Source: Lachnospiraceae bacterium UBA7060
GTDB taxonomy: Bacteria > Bacillota > Clostridia > Lachnospirales > Lachnospiraceae
Length of the DNA stretch: 15,103 bases
Assembly (NCBI GenBank): GCA_002493835.1
Contig: DLAA01000120.1
Location: forward strand, 1 to 15,103
Reading direction: 5' to 3'
Part shown: positions 1-6,642 of the stretch, piece after piece
Numbering within the stretch: position 1 is the first letter of the stretch
How the letters are laid out: each line of letters begins with the position of its first letter
The notes under the pieces: model-generated
Seen by the model: only the letters and a program-made list of their open reading frames with translations
The model's database searches: none
What the model was told of the DNA's origin: nothing
Program-made: the position numbers and the translations under genes

Positions 1-80
1 ACTGCGATGACACGCGTCGAGAATATCAAATTCTCGACTGCGATCAAGGCATGTTTGAGACTCCGACTCAAACTGCCGAT
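1..80. repeat. Short interspersed repeat array with palindromic units, cut by the window edge
   Basis: The octamer ACTGCGAT occurs at 1-8 and 37-44, and a variant with one extra C (ACTGCCGAT) at 72-80, giving a period of 35-36 nt. Each unit contains an inverted repeat whose last bases merge into the next octamer. The first has 9-bp arms at 16-24 and 30-38 (GTCGAGAAT / ATTCTCGAC) with a 5-nt loop. The second has 7-bp arms at 53-59 and 67-73 (GTTTGAG / CTCAAAC) with a 7-nt loop. The stem sequences differ between units while the octamer stays the same. No ORF of credible quality covers it. It may continue to the left of the window. Its function is unknown; on the minus strand it would lie downstream of hbd. 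Confidence 0.6.
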
Positions 81-114
81 TGAAAAATAAGGTCATCAGA
101 CTTATTTTTCAATC
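78..114 (-). terminator. Long AT-rich hairpin downstream of hbd, candidate terminator
   Basis: A perfect 14-bp inverted repeat has arms at 78-91 and 101-114 (GATTGAAAAATAAG and its complement) around a 9-nt loop. It begins 28 nt after the hbd stop. The A-run and T-run lie inside the stem, as in bidirectional terminators, but no extra U-tract follows on the minus strand. Termination is therefore likely but not certain. The left arm overlaps the third octamer of the neighbouring repeat array. Confidence 0.6.
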
Positions 115-142
115 TTTCCTCCATATTTTATCACTTTTTTTC

Positions 143-982
143 TTACTTAGAATAATCAAAGAAACCAACGCCTGTCTTTCTGCCAAGTTTCTTCTCCTCA
201 ACCATCTTCTTGAGAAGGGGCTGGGGTGCATACTTCTCGTCCTTCGTCTCATTGTAGAGCACTTCCATAATAGCTAAGCAGATATCCAAGCCAATCAGGT
301 CTCCAAGGTGCAGCGGGCCCATGGGATGAGATGCACCGAGCTGCATAGCCACATCGATATCCTCCGCGGAAGCGGTGCCTGCATCCAGAACTCCGATCGC
401 CTCGTTGATCATCGGAATCAGGATTCTGTTTACCACAAAGCCGGGAGCTTCCTTTACCTGTACAGGAGTCTTGCCGATCTCCTCAGCGATCTTGGTGATC
501 TTGTCTACCATATCCTGTGGGGTATTCTCGCCTCTGATTACCTCAACCAGTTTCATTCTGTCTGCCGGGTTAAAGAAGTGCATACCGATCATCGGTCTGT
601 CAAGTCCCTCACCGATCTTGGTGATAGAGAGGGAGGAAGTGTTGCTTGCAAACATGCAGTCCTTCTTCACGATGCCCATCAGCTCTTTGAAAATGGCCTG
701 TTTGATCTCCATCTTCTCAAGAGCGACCTCAATGATCAGATCACAGTCTGTGCAGATGCCATTCAAGCCTGTGGTAATCTTGCCCATAACCTCGTCAGCC
801 TTCTCCTGTGTGATCTTCTCCTTGCCGACAAGGAAGTTCATGTTCTTCTGGATCTTAGCCTTGCCGCCCTCAGCGAACTCCTCTTTGATATCACAGAGAC
901 AAACCTCATAACCGTCTGTCATGGCAAATGCCTGCGCAATACCGGAACCCATGGTTCCTGCACCGATAACACCTACTTTCAT
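143..982 (-). CDS. hbd: 3-hydroxybutyryl-CoA dehydrogenase
   Basis: This cytoplasmic enzyme reduces acetoacetyl-CoA to 3-hydroxybutyryl-CoA with NAD(P)H, the second step from acetyl-CoA to butyryl-CoA. The 279 residues match the usual family length. The N-terminal Rossmann domain carries GAGTMGSG at about 7-14. Active-site motifs are SNTSS (113-117), HFFNP with H135, VEVIRG with E147 (the His-Glu dyad) and PGFVVNR with N185. The C-terminal helical dimerisation domain ends in GRKTGVGFFDY. The ATG start has an AAGGAGG site about 7 nt upstream. It is the last gene of thl-crt-(72 aa)-hbd, 39 nt after the small gene, and is followed by a hairpin. The family and reaction are certain; cofactor preference cannot be read here. 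Confidence 0.96.
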   Translation of the reverse strand: MKVGVIGAGTMGSGIAQAFAMTDGYEVCLCDIKEEFAEGGKAKIQKNMNFLVGKEKITQEKADEVMGKITTGLNGICTDCDLIIEVALEKMEIKQAIFKELMGIVKKDCMFASNTSSLSITKIGEGLDRPMIGMHFFNPADRMKLVEVIRGENTPQDMVDKITKIAEEIGKTPVQVKEAPGFVVNRILIPMINEAIGVLDAGTASAEDIDVAMQLGASHPMGPLHLGDLIGLDICLAIMEVLYNETKDEKYAPQPLLKKMVEEKKLGRKTGVGFFDYSK

Positions 983-1021
983 TGTAAGTCCTCCTTTTGA
1001 TTTAATATTAAAATGTCATTT

Positions 1022-1240
1022 TTACTTTTCCTTACATTTAATGCCGTAATTTCCTCTGCTGCCTGATTCATATCCCCTGTAAATCTCATAGGATATACCG
1101 TCAATGACCACTTCATCCTCCCCGCGAAACTCATACTGCCAGTCATTCTCGCCACAATATCTGGCAATCGCATCCTTGGCAGCTTCGTGGGTCGGGTAAG
1201 CCGATGAATTCTCATAAGGAACCCAAAACGTTTTTTTCAT
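1022..1240 (-). CDS. Small protein of unknown function within the thl-crt-hbd operon
   Basis: A 72-residue ORF sits between crt and hbd on the same strand. It begins 16 nt after the crt stop and ends 39 nt before hbd. An AGAGGTGA ribosome binding site lies about 8 nt before its ATG, so translation is likely. The product is soluble, with no signal peptide or membrane segment, and rich in aromatic and charged residues (it begins MKKTFWVPYENSSAYPTHEA and ends GIKCKEK). The composition is compact, with predicted alpha then beta character. I do not recognise the family. Its position suggests co-expression with the butyrate enzymes; a structural, regulatory or unrelated role is equally open. An overlapping frame (979-1215) lacks an RBS and is treated as a shadow. 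Confidence 0.75.
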   Translation of the reverse strand: MKKTFWVPYENSSAYPTHEAAKDAIARYCGENDWQYEFRGEDEVVIDGISYEIYRGYESGSRGNYGIKCKEK

Positions 1241-1256
1241 AGGCAGTCACCTCTAT

Positions 1257-2042
1257 TTACGCGTTTTTAAATGGTTCCTTCACCTTCTCCTTGTTTTTGT
1301 CCAGGAAGAAAGCCATGCCATATTTCTGATCCTCTGTCTCAAAGCAGTCGCCAAAGAGCTTCTCCTCGATCACGATCGCCTCGTCCATACCAACCTCTAA
1401 TCCGTCGTTGATCGCTTTCTTACAGTTGCGCACAGCGATAGGCGCATTCTTCGCAATACCCGCAGCCATCTTCTCTGCCGCCGCCATCAGCTCTGCCTGG
1501 GGATATACCGCATTCACAAGACCGATGCGGAGAGCCTCGTCAGCCTTGATATTTCTTGCGGTGTAAATCATCTGCTTCGCCATGCCAGGGCCAACAATTC
1601 TCGCAAGTCTCTGGGTGCCGCCGAAGCCAGGGGTAATGCCAAGACCCACCTCAGGCTGTCCGAATACGGCGTTGTCGGAGCAGATTCTGATATCACAGCT
1701 CATGGAAATCTCACAGCCGCCGCCAAGCGCAAAGCCGTTCACCGCAGCGATTACGGGAATTGGGAAAGTCTCTAACTTGCGGAACACATCATTGCCCTTC
1801 TTGCCGAAAGCCTCGCCCTCTGCCTTGGTCAGAGTGCTCATCTCACCAATGTCAGCCCCGGCTACGAAGGATTTCTCACCCGCACCCGTCAGAATCAGGC
1901 ATCTCACTTCATTTAAATCCACACCGTCAAGAACCTCATTCAGTTCATCCAGAACTGTGGAGTTGAGCGCATTTAAAGCCTTCTCACGGTTGATCGTGAT
2001 TGTGCCGACCTGGCCTTTCACTTCATATAATACAAATTCCAT
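1257..2042 (-). CDS. crt: 3-hydroxybutyryl-CoA dehydratase (crotonase)
   Basis: This enoyl-CoA hydratase-family enzyme dehydrates 3-hydroxybutyryl-CoA to crotonyl-CoA in the cytoplasm. It is 261 residues long, typical for Crt. The oxyanion-hole signature FVAGADIGEM is at about 59-68 and the GGGCE loop at 107-111. The two catalytic glutamates fall at E111 and E131 (GQPEVGLGITPGFGG). The frame opens further upstream to 2108, but the ATG at 2042 has AAGGAG 8-9 nt before it and starts with the usual MEFV-type N-terminus, so the longer version is rejected. It is the second gene of the operon, separated from thl by a 147-nt spacer with two strong inverted repeats, and followed after 16 nt by the 72-residue gene. 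Confidence 0.96.
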   Translation of the reverse strand: MEFVLYEVKGQVGTITINREKALNALNSTVLDELNEVLDGVDLNEVRCLILTGAGEKSFVAGADIGEMSTLTKAEGEAFGKKGNDVFRKLETFPIPVIAAVNGFALGGGCEISMSCDIRICSDNAVFGQPEVGLGITPGFGGTQRLARIVGPGMAKQMIYTARNIKADEALRIGLVNAVYPQAELMAAAEKMAAGIAKNAPIAVRNCKKAINDGLEVGMDEAIVIEEKLFGDCFETEDQKYGMAFFLDKNKEKVKEPFKNA

Positions 2043-2078
2043 TGTATGTATCTCCTTTTTATTATTTTTACAGACTGC

Positions 2079-2105
2079 GGAGAATGCCTGTTTTGGGCAT
2101 TCTCC
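2079..2105 (-). other. Perfect 10-bp hairpin in the crt leader
   Basis: The arms GGAGAATGCC at 2079-2088 and GGCATTCTCC at 2096-2105 enclose a 7-nt loop. On the minus-strand transcript the stem ends about 25 nt before the crt RBS and is followed by GCAGTCTG, not by a U-tract. It is therefore not a normal intrinsic terminator. It may be an mRNA processing or stability element between thl and crt. Confidence 0.7.
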
Positions 2106-2118
2106 CAAACACGGTTTT

Positions 2119-2181
2119 GAACATCTAAGCCATCTTCACTGCCTTTTCCCCCGTTTTATAACAGGATAAATTTAGATGTTC
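2119..2181 (-). other. Perfect 10-bp inverted repeat with 43-nt loop after thl
   Basis: The arms GAACATCTAA (2119-2128) and TTAGATGTTC (2172-2181) are exactly complementary and enclose 43 nt. On the transcript the structure starts 8 nt after the thl stop codon and ends 13 nt before the hairpin at 2079-2105. No U-tract follows. It could protect the 3' end of a processed thl message or bind a protein. Confidence 0.6.
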
Positions 2182-2189
2182 TTCCCATT

Positions 2190-3371
2190 TTAGTCCATTT
2201 CAACAATGGTTGCGCATCCCATGCCGCCGCCGATACACAGTGTTGCAAGACCCTTCTTTGCACCCTTTGCCTGCATCTCATGGAGCAGTGTTACGAGAAT
2301 ACGTGCACCAGAAGCGCCTACCGGGTGGCCGAGCGCGATTGCGCCGCCGTTAGGATTGAGCTGCTTGTCTACATCAATGCCAAGCTCCCTGCCTACCGCT
2401 ACAGACTGTGCCGCAAACGCCTCGTTCGCCTCAATGATATCGAAGTCTTCGATCTTATAGCCGGCTTTCGCCATAACCTTCTTCGTAGCGGGAACAGGAC
2501 CGATACCCATAATCTCCGGTCTGCAGCCTGCAAGCGCGCCTGCCACGAAGGTTGCCATGGGCTTCACGCCCAGTTCTTTCGCCTTCTCCTCACTCATCAC
2601 AACGATTGCAGCCGCACCGTCGTTGATGCCGGATGCATTACCCGCTGTCACAAAACCATCAGGATTGATGGTGCGAAGCTTCTGCAATCCCTCAATGGTA
2701 GAACCTGGTCTCGGCCCCTCATCAACCTTGAACTCTACCATCTCTTTTTTCTTCTTCACCATAACAGGGACAATTTCTTTGTCAAACGCACCGCTCTTCT
2801 GTGCCGCTTCCGCCTTTAACTGGCTCTTTAAAGCAAACTGATCCAGCTCTTCACGGGTAAGCCCCCACTCTCTGCAGATATTGTCCGCAGTCATAATCAT
2901 GTGATAATCATTGAATGCATCCCAAAGAGCATCCTTGATCATGGTATCTACCAGAGTGCCATTGTTCATTCTATAGCCGTAACGCCCCTGCATCACAGCG
3001 TAAGGAGCCATAGACATATTCTCCATACCGCCTGCTACCACGATGTCAGCGTCGCCTGCCTGAATCATCTGTGCAGCCATGTTCACGCAATTTAAGCCGG
3101 AACCGCAGACCACGTTGATAGTAACCGCAGGAACCTCATTGGGAATGCCTGCTTTAATGGAGGACTGGCGCGCTACGTTCTGACCCTGTCCTGCCTGAAT
3201 TACACAACCCATATACACCTGATCCACTTTTTCAGGAGCCACGCCTGCTCTGCTTAACGCCTCCTTGATTACAATTGCTCCAAGCTCTGCTACCGGTGTA
3301 GTGCTTAATCCCCCGCCCATCGTGCCGATTGCTGTACGGCAGGCGCCTGCCAAAACTACTTTTTTTGCCAT
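2190..3371 (-). CDS. thl: Acetyl-CoA acetyltransferase (thiolase)
   Basis: This biosynthetic thiolase condenses two acetyl-CoA into acetoacetyl-CoA, the entry step of the butyrate route. From the chosen start it is 393 residues, the family norm. The nucleophile is C89 in NVVCGSGLN, the second-site histidine is H349 in NPNGGAIALGHPVGASG, and the acid/base cysteine is C379 in LATLCIGGGMG. The NEAFA motif lies near 316-320. The ORF also has an ATG five codons upstream (3386), but GGAGGAG overlaps that codon and sits correctly for the ATG at 3371, so 3371 is used. It is first in the thl-crt-(72 aa)-hbd operon, with a strong promoter about 90 nt upstream. Confidence 0.97.
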   Translation of the reverse strand: MAKKVVLAGACRTAIGTMGGGLSTTPVAELGAIVIKEALSRAGVAPEKVDQVYMGCVIQAGQGQNVARQSSIKAGIPNEVPAVTINVVCGSGLNCVNMAAQMIQAGDADIVVAGGMENMSMAPYAVMQGRYGYRMNNGTLVDTMIKDALWDAFNDYHMIMTADNICREWGLTREELDQFALKSQLKAEAAQKSGAFDKEIVPVMVKKKKEMVEFKVDEGPRPGSTIEGLQKLRTINPDGFVTAGNASGINDGAAAIVVMSEEKAKELGVKPMATFVAGALAGCRPEIMGIGPVPATKKVMAKAGYKIEDFDIIEANEAFAAQSVAVGRELGIDVDKQLNPNGGAIALGHPVGASGARILVTLLHEMQAKGAKKGLATLCIGGGMGCATIVEMD

Positions 3372-3406
3372 CTTTTTCTCCTCCATATCTGTGTTATTTT
3401 TGCTAG

Positions 3407-3425
3407 AAGCTCTTGGTCAGAGCTT
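3407..3425 (-). other. Small hairpin in the thl 5' leader
   Basis: The 6-bp arms AAGCTC (3407-3412) and GAGCTT (3420-3425) enclose a 7-nt loop. It lies between the predicted transcription start near 3458 and the thl RBS. It is too weak, and lacks the U-tract, to be called a terminator. Confidence 0.4.
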
Positions 3426-3464
3426 ATCGACGATTGTAATTTTCCTTCATTCTCCGCCGTTCCT

Positions 3465-3493
3465 ATTGTATCATAGCGATTTCTTTTTTGCAA
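3465..3493 (-). promoter_or_regulatory. Predicted promoter of the thl-crt-hbd operon
   Basis: Reading the minus strand, TTGCAA (3488-3493) and TACAAT (3465-3470) are separated by exactly 17 nt. Each box matches the sigma-A consensus in four or five of six positions. The expected start is near 3458, giving an 85-90 nt leader. It lies in the 137-nt gap between the chemotaxis gene and thl, so the operon is probably transcribed independently of it. I saw no operator such as a Rex site that I could support. Confidence 0.65.
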
Positions 3494-3508
3494 TCTAACA
3501 TGCCGGCA

Positions 3509-5203
3509 TTATATCGCAAATCTCTCCATCAGATCCACCATAGTTTCCACCTGTGTTTTCTGCTCCTCACTTACCGCAGCCGTCTCCTCCGAAGTCGCCG
3601 AGTTATTATCAACGGCAGAAGAAACCTGCGTTACATTTTCATTCAGCTCCTGCATGCGCATCGTGTCTCTCTTTAGGATCTGTTCGATCTGGCCCATCTT
3701 CTCCGTGGCTTCTCTCGCGTCGGTCATAACCACAGTCATGTTGGCTTCTGTTTCCTCCGCAATGGAAATACTCTTGTTCATCACCGTAACAGTCGTCTCA
3801 ATCAGCTCCGTCGTCCTGCCTGCCGCCTTCGCCGACTCACTGGCCAGGTTTTTCACCTGCTCCGCTACAACGGCAAACCCTTTTCCGGCCTCGCCCGCCC
3901 TCGCCGCTTCAATCGCTGCATTCAGAGCCAGCAGGTTCGTCTGGGACGCGATATCCTCTATGGCCCCTATGATCGTACCAATCTGTTCCGAACATTTGCC
4001 CACTTCCTGAATGGAAGCCTTCAATTCCTGCAGTTTCTCATTACCCTTTGTCAGTGTCCTGCCCGCTTCAGAAGCCATGGCTGCGGATTCCTCCGCTTCA
4101 TGCGCATTTTTTTCCATACTCTTTGTCATGGCATCAAACGCCGTCATCAGTTCTGATACCTGCGCCGCCTGAAGCGTACAGTTTTCCGCAAGATCCTGTG
4201 CAGCAAAAGCAAGCTGCTCCGATCCGCTGTCAATCTGTCCCGAGACTGCCTGTATCGTCCGGATGGTCTCCCGCATCTTCTCACCAATCTGTATAAAGGA
4301 GTCTTTGATCGTTACGAATTCGCCTACATATTCCTGCTTAATCTCAATCCGATAATTTCCATCGCCCATCTTTTCGAGCGTCTGGGTAATCTCCTCTATC
4401 ATACTGAGTAAGTTCTGCTTCATAAAGGCAATCGCAGCAACCATCTTTCCAACTTCGCTTTCATCCTCCTCCAAATCAAGCTCCACATGGAATTCACCGC
4501 CGGCAAGCACAGTCATCTGATCCGACACCTTTATTATCGGCTCTAAGAGCTCTTTCTCTGAGAATTTTATCGTTTTTAAAAGTTCTCTTACAACATACAC
4601 GAAAGATAATGCAAATAGGAACTCAAATATGTACTGCAAAATCTTCAAAACAGCCTGTATGCGGTCCTTCCTATTCAATATAGCAAGAATCGTCTCATCT
4701 GTCTGTAAGTTTATCTGATCAACCGAATTCCCATACTCTGCGCTGAACACACAAGACTGCGCTGCCGCCAAATCACCCGCCTGCACATCCGCGATTGCCT
4801 CCTGCTCCAGCGGAACAAGCTGATCGGACATGGAAGCTATTTGATTTAGGCTTGTCCACTCGTCTTCCCTGAGCGCACAATGCTGCAAAGTCTCAAGCGC
4901 CTGCTCTCTGTTTTTGTCCACATTCAGTTCCTGCATGTAGCCTTCATAGTATTTCTGGTCTCCCGTGACTGCATAAGACTGTATATCATAAGTCAGCGTC
5001 TTGGATGCAATCCGATACTGATTCAGCGCCACCGTTGTGTTGATCTGTGCACTGCGTATGTTGGACAGGCCCATATTAAACAATATAAATCCCACCAGCA
5101 GCACAGCTCCAACCACCACTGATATTAGTGCCTGTCGAACCAGCCTCTTTAACTGCGCCGCCTGGCTCTTGTTTTCCGATACTCCACTGATTGTTTTCCC
5201 CAT
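3509..5203 (-). CDS. Methyl-accepting chemotaxis protein
   Basis: This membrane receptor passes ligand signals to the CheA/CheW array. It is 564 residues from the ATG at 5203, which has AGGAGAGGG upstream; a longer frame to 5251 lacks such a site. In order there are TM1 (about 24-45), an extracytoplasmic helical region of about 135 residues resembling the four-helix-bundle sensor type, TM2 (about 184-206), a HAMP region (about 208-262) and a long cytoplasmic coiled coil. The signalling hairpin tip is near 408-446, with IASQTNLLALNAAIEAARAG. The C-terminus ends DLMERFAI with no CheR-tethering pentapeptide. The ligand is unknown. No other chemotaxis gene is in the window, and the gene has its own promoter. 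Confidence 0.95.
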   Translation of the reverse strand: MGKTISGVSENKSQAAQLKRLVRQALISVVVGAVLLVGFILFNMGLSNIRSAQINTTVALNQYRIASKTLTYDIQSYAVTGDQKYYEGYMQELNVDKNREQALETLQHCALREDEWTSLNQIASMSDQLVPLEQEAIADVQAGDLAAAQSCVFSAEYGNSVDQINLQTDETILAILNRKDRIQAVLKILQYIFEFLFALSFVYVVRELLKTIKFSEKELLEPIIKVSDQMTVLAGGEFHVELDLEEDESEVGKMVAAIAFMKQNLLSMIEEITQTLEKMGDGNYRIEIKQEYVGEFVTIKDSFIQIGEKMRETIRTIQAVSGQIDSGSEQLAFAAQDLAENCTLQAAQVSELMTAFDAMTKSMEKNAHEAEESAAMASEAGRTLTKGNEKLQELKASIQEVGKCSEQIGTIIGAIEDIASQTNLLALNAAIEAARAGEAGKGFAVVAEQVKNLASESAKAAGRTTELIETTVTVMNKSISIAEETEANMTVVMTDAREATEKMGQIEQILKRDTMRMQELNENVTQVSSAVDNNSATSEETAAVSEEQKTQVETMVDLMERFAI

Positions 5204-5267
5204 AATCCCTCTCCTAATTAAATAACAATTTTTACATGTTGTATAAAACAATTGCTTACATATTTAG

Positions 5268-5296
5268 AGTATATCTGAATCAAGGATCATTTTCAA
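5268..5296 (-). promoter_or_regulatory. Predicted promoter of the chemotaxis receptor gene
   Basis: On the minus strand, TTGAAA (5291-5296) and TATACT (5268-5273) are separated by 17 nt. The expected start is near 5261, giving a leader of about 58 nt before the ATG at 5203. An 8-bp inverted repeat (AACAATTT at 5295-5302, AAATTGTT at 5316-5323) overlaps the edge of the -35 box. It could be an operator or a weak 3' structure of the preceding peptidase gene. Confidence 0.65.
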
Positions 5297-5348
5297 CAAT
5301 TTATTTTCCTTATCCAAATTGTTTTTTGTGCGTTTTTTGCAAATGAAG

Positions 5349-6452
5349 CTATTGTGTTCTATGTTCTATTTTCTTCTTGTACGCTTCCACCGCCGGATCC
5401 GTCATCGGAACAGTTCTTCTCCACTCTCTACTGTCTCCAATCTTCTCCACCTCACAGCGGTTTCTGTAGAGAAACTTGCTGAGCGCATAACAGTCCACCC
5501 AAATTTCATTGTCGCTCTCCTTTTGGGATTCATCAAAGATAAGCTGCAGCCCCCAATGCAAATGCACGGTCTTGATATTGTTCACATTTTCTTTCGCGCT
5601 GTAACCAGTATGCCCCATATATCCAATCACATCCCCCGCAGTCACCACACTGCCCTCCTCAAGCCCCTCCGCATAAGGATAATTTTGGCGTAAATGTGCA
5701 TAATAATAGTATCGCTTCCCGTCAAAGCTGCGGATACCGATGCGCCATCCGCCATACTGATTCCATCCCAGAGCCTCCACATAGCCGGATTCCACTGCGA
5801 TGATCGGCGTGCCGATCAGCCCCATCATGTCATGTCCCAGATGGGGTCTGGAATAGCCGTAGCTCCTTGCTGAACCGAAGTCGTCGTAATGACTGTAATC
5901 AAACCCTTTCGCAATAGGGGAAAAAGCTTTCAGACCATAATAATGTTTCCCGCCCAAGGTAAACTCTCCCGTCATTCCCCCTAAAACTGCAGTATACGCC
6001 TCCAGATAATAATCATAATATTCCATATCTTTTGTCAGTTCTTCCACAGTGCTTTTGCTCTCTTGCAGCTTTTTTGCCGCATCCTCAATCTGCCGGACAC
6101 TGTTTTTATCGAAAGTGCCGCCGGTTTTTGCAGCCACATAAGCCAAAAGTTCAATCCAATTCAAATGAATTTCATCCTTGTAAGTATCAACATCGAAATT
6201 ATAAGCTGCCTCCATCGCCTCATCTGTGACATTAAAATCCACCCATTTGATAAAGTTTCCATCAGCGGTCACCTCAACTGCCTGTTCCCGCGTGAAAAGC
6301 CGGTTGTTTTCCCGCCATTTTGAGAAATTCCACTTACCTGAAAGTTCTCCCGCGATACACACACATCCCAGAGCAAGCATCCAGAGCATTCCCAGCCTGA
6401 AAGCGATTCCTCTCCATCTATATTTTTTACACCTTCCCCTGCTTTTTCCCAT
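5349..6452 (-). CDS. Membrane-anchored M23 (LytM-type) metallopeptidase
   Basis: This is a probable cell-wall endopeptidase. It is 367 residues from the ATG at 6452, preceded by GAGGGA; a GTG six codons upstream lacks a site. A basic N-terminus (KSRGRCKKYRWR) is followed by one membrane segment at about 16-36, so the rest should lie outside the membrane. Residues 50-160 form a helical domain of unknown role with a short amphipathic stretch (QIEDAAKKLQESKSTVEELT). The M23 domain spans about 165-335. Zinc ligands are H204 and D208 (HLGHD) and the HLH pair H297/H299; H253 in YYYYAHL is the usual catalytic histidine. All key residues are present, so it is probably active. Its neighbours do not suggest a specific pathway; it has its own promoter. 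Confidence 0.93.
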   Translation of the reverse strand: MGKSRGRCKKYRWRGIAFRLGMLWMLALGCVCIAGELSGKWNFSKWRENNRLFTREQAVEVTADGNFIKWVDFNVTDEAMEAAYNFDVDTYKDEIHLNWIELLAYVAAKTGGTFDKNSVRQIEDAAKKLQESKSTVEELTKDMEYYDYYLEAYTAVLGGMTGEFTLGGKHYYGLKAFSPIAKGFDYSHYDDFGSARSYGYSRPHLGHDMMGLIGTPIIAVESGYVEALGWNQYGGWRIGIRSFDGKRYYYYAHLRQNYPYAEGLEEGSVVTAGDVIGYMGHTGYSAKENVNNIKTVHLHWGLQLIFDESQKESDNEIWVDCYALSKFLYRNRCEVEKIGDSREWRRTVPMTDPAVEAYKKKIEHRTQ

Positions 6453-6547
6453 TCGATATCCCTCACACACGCCGGCTTTACCATATCGCTTTTACCGTAA
6501 ATATATGTACGCCATAGCAGTGTTATGCCAGAAGACATCCTTCTGAA

Positions 6548-6576
6548 AGTATATTAGACGATAAACAAATAACCAA
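6548..6576 (-). promoter_or_regulatory. Predicted promoter of the M23 peptidase gene
   Basis: On the minus strand, TTGGTT (6571-6576) and TATACT (6548-6553) are separated by 17 nt. The -35 box is weak. It directly abuts the -35 box of the divergent DUF1576 promoter. A 6-bp hairpin (CAGAAG 6529-6534 / CTTCTG 6540-6545) lies at the start of the predicted leader. Confidence 0.45.
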
Positions 6577-6605
6577 TTGTCTTGCACTGCATATCTTGTT
6601 ATGAT
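6577..6605 (+). promoter_or_regulatory. Predicted promoter of the DUF1576 gene
   Basis: TTGTCT (6577-6582) and TATGAT (6600-6605) are separated by 17 nt. The expected start is near 6612, about 30 nt before the ATG at 6643. The -35 box begins immediately after the -35 box of the opposing peptidase promoter. Confidence 0.6.
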
Positions 6606-6642
6606 AAAACTATATCCGAATCATTCAATGGAGGATCTGCGT

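Noticed and set aside
1..114. CRISPR array
   Set aside because: The repeats are 8-9 nt, the intervals are self-complementary, and there are no cas genes nearby.
308..1000. Long plus-strand ORF (230 codons) opposite hbd
   Set aside because: It is antisense to a clear enzyme gene, has no ribosome binding site and a composition (rich in His, Leu, Cys, Ser) typical of reading the wrong strand.
979..1215. Alternative 78-codon minus-strand frame over the small gene
   Set aside because: It overlaps the 72-codon gene in another frame, runs into the hbd start and has no RBS; the 72-codon frame has AGAGGTGA at a proper distance.
2043..2108. N-terminal extension of Crt by 22 residues
   Set aside because: It is translated from the hairpin leader; the internal ATG has the strong RBS and the family-typical N-terminus.
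1582..2169. Plus-strand ORF of 195 codons opposite crt
   Set aside because: It lies over the conserved crt frame and has no RBS or recognisable domain; a shadow.
2280..2841. Two overlapping plus-strand ORFs opposite thl
   Set aside because: Both are antisense to the thiolase catalytic region and lack start signals.
5295..5323. 8-bp inverted repeat as the M23 gene terminator
   Set aside because: The stem is AT-rich with a 13-nt loop, and its T-run is on the untranscribed side; it overlaps the chemotaxis gene -35 box instead.
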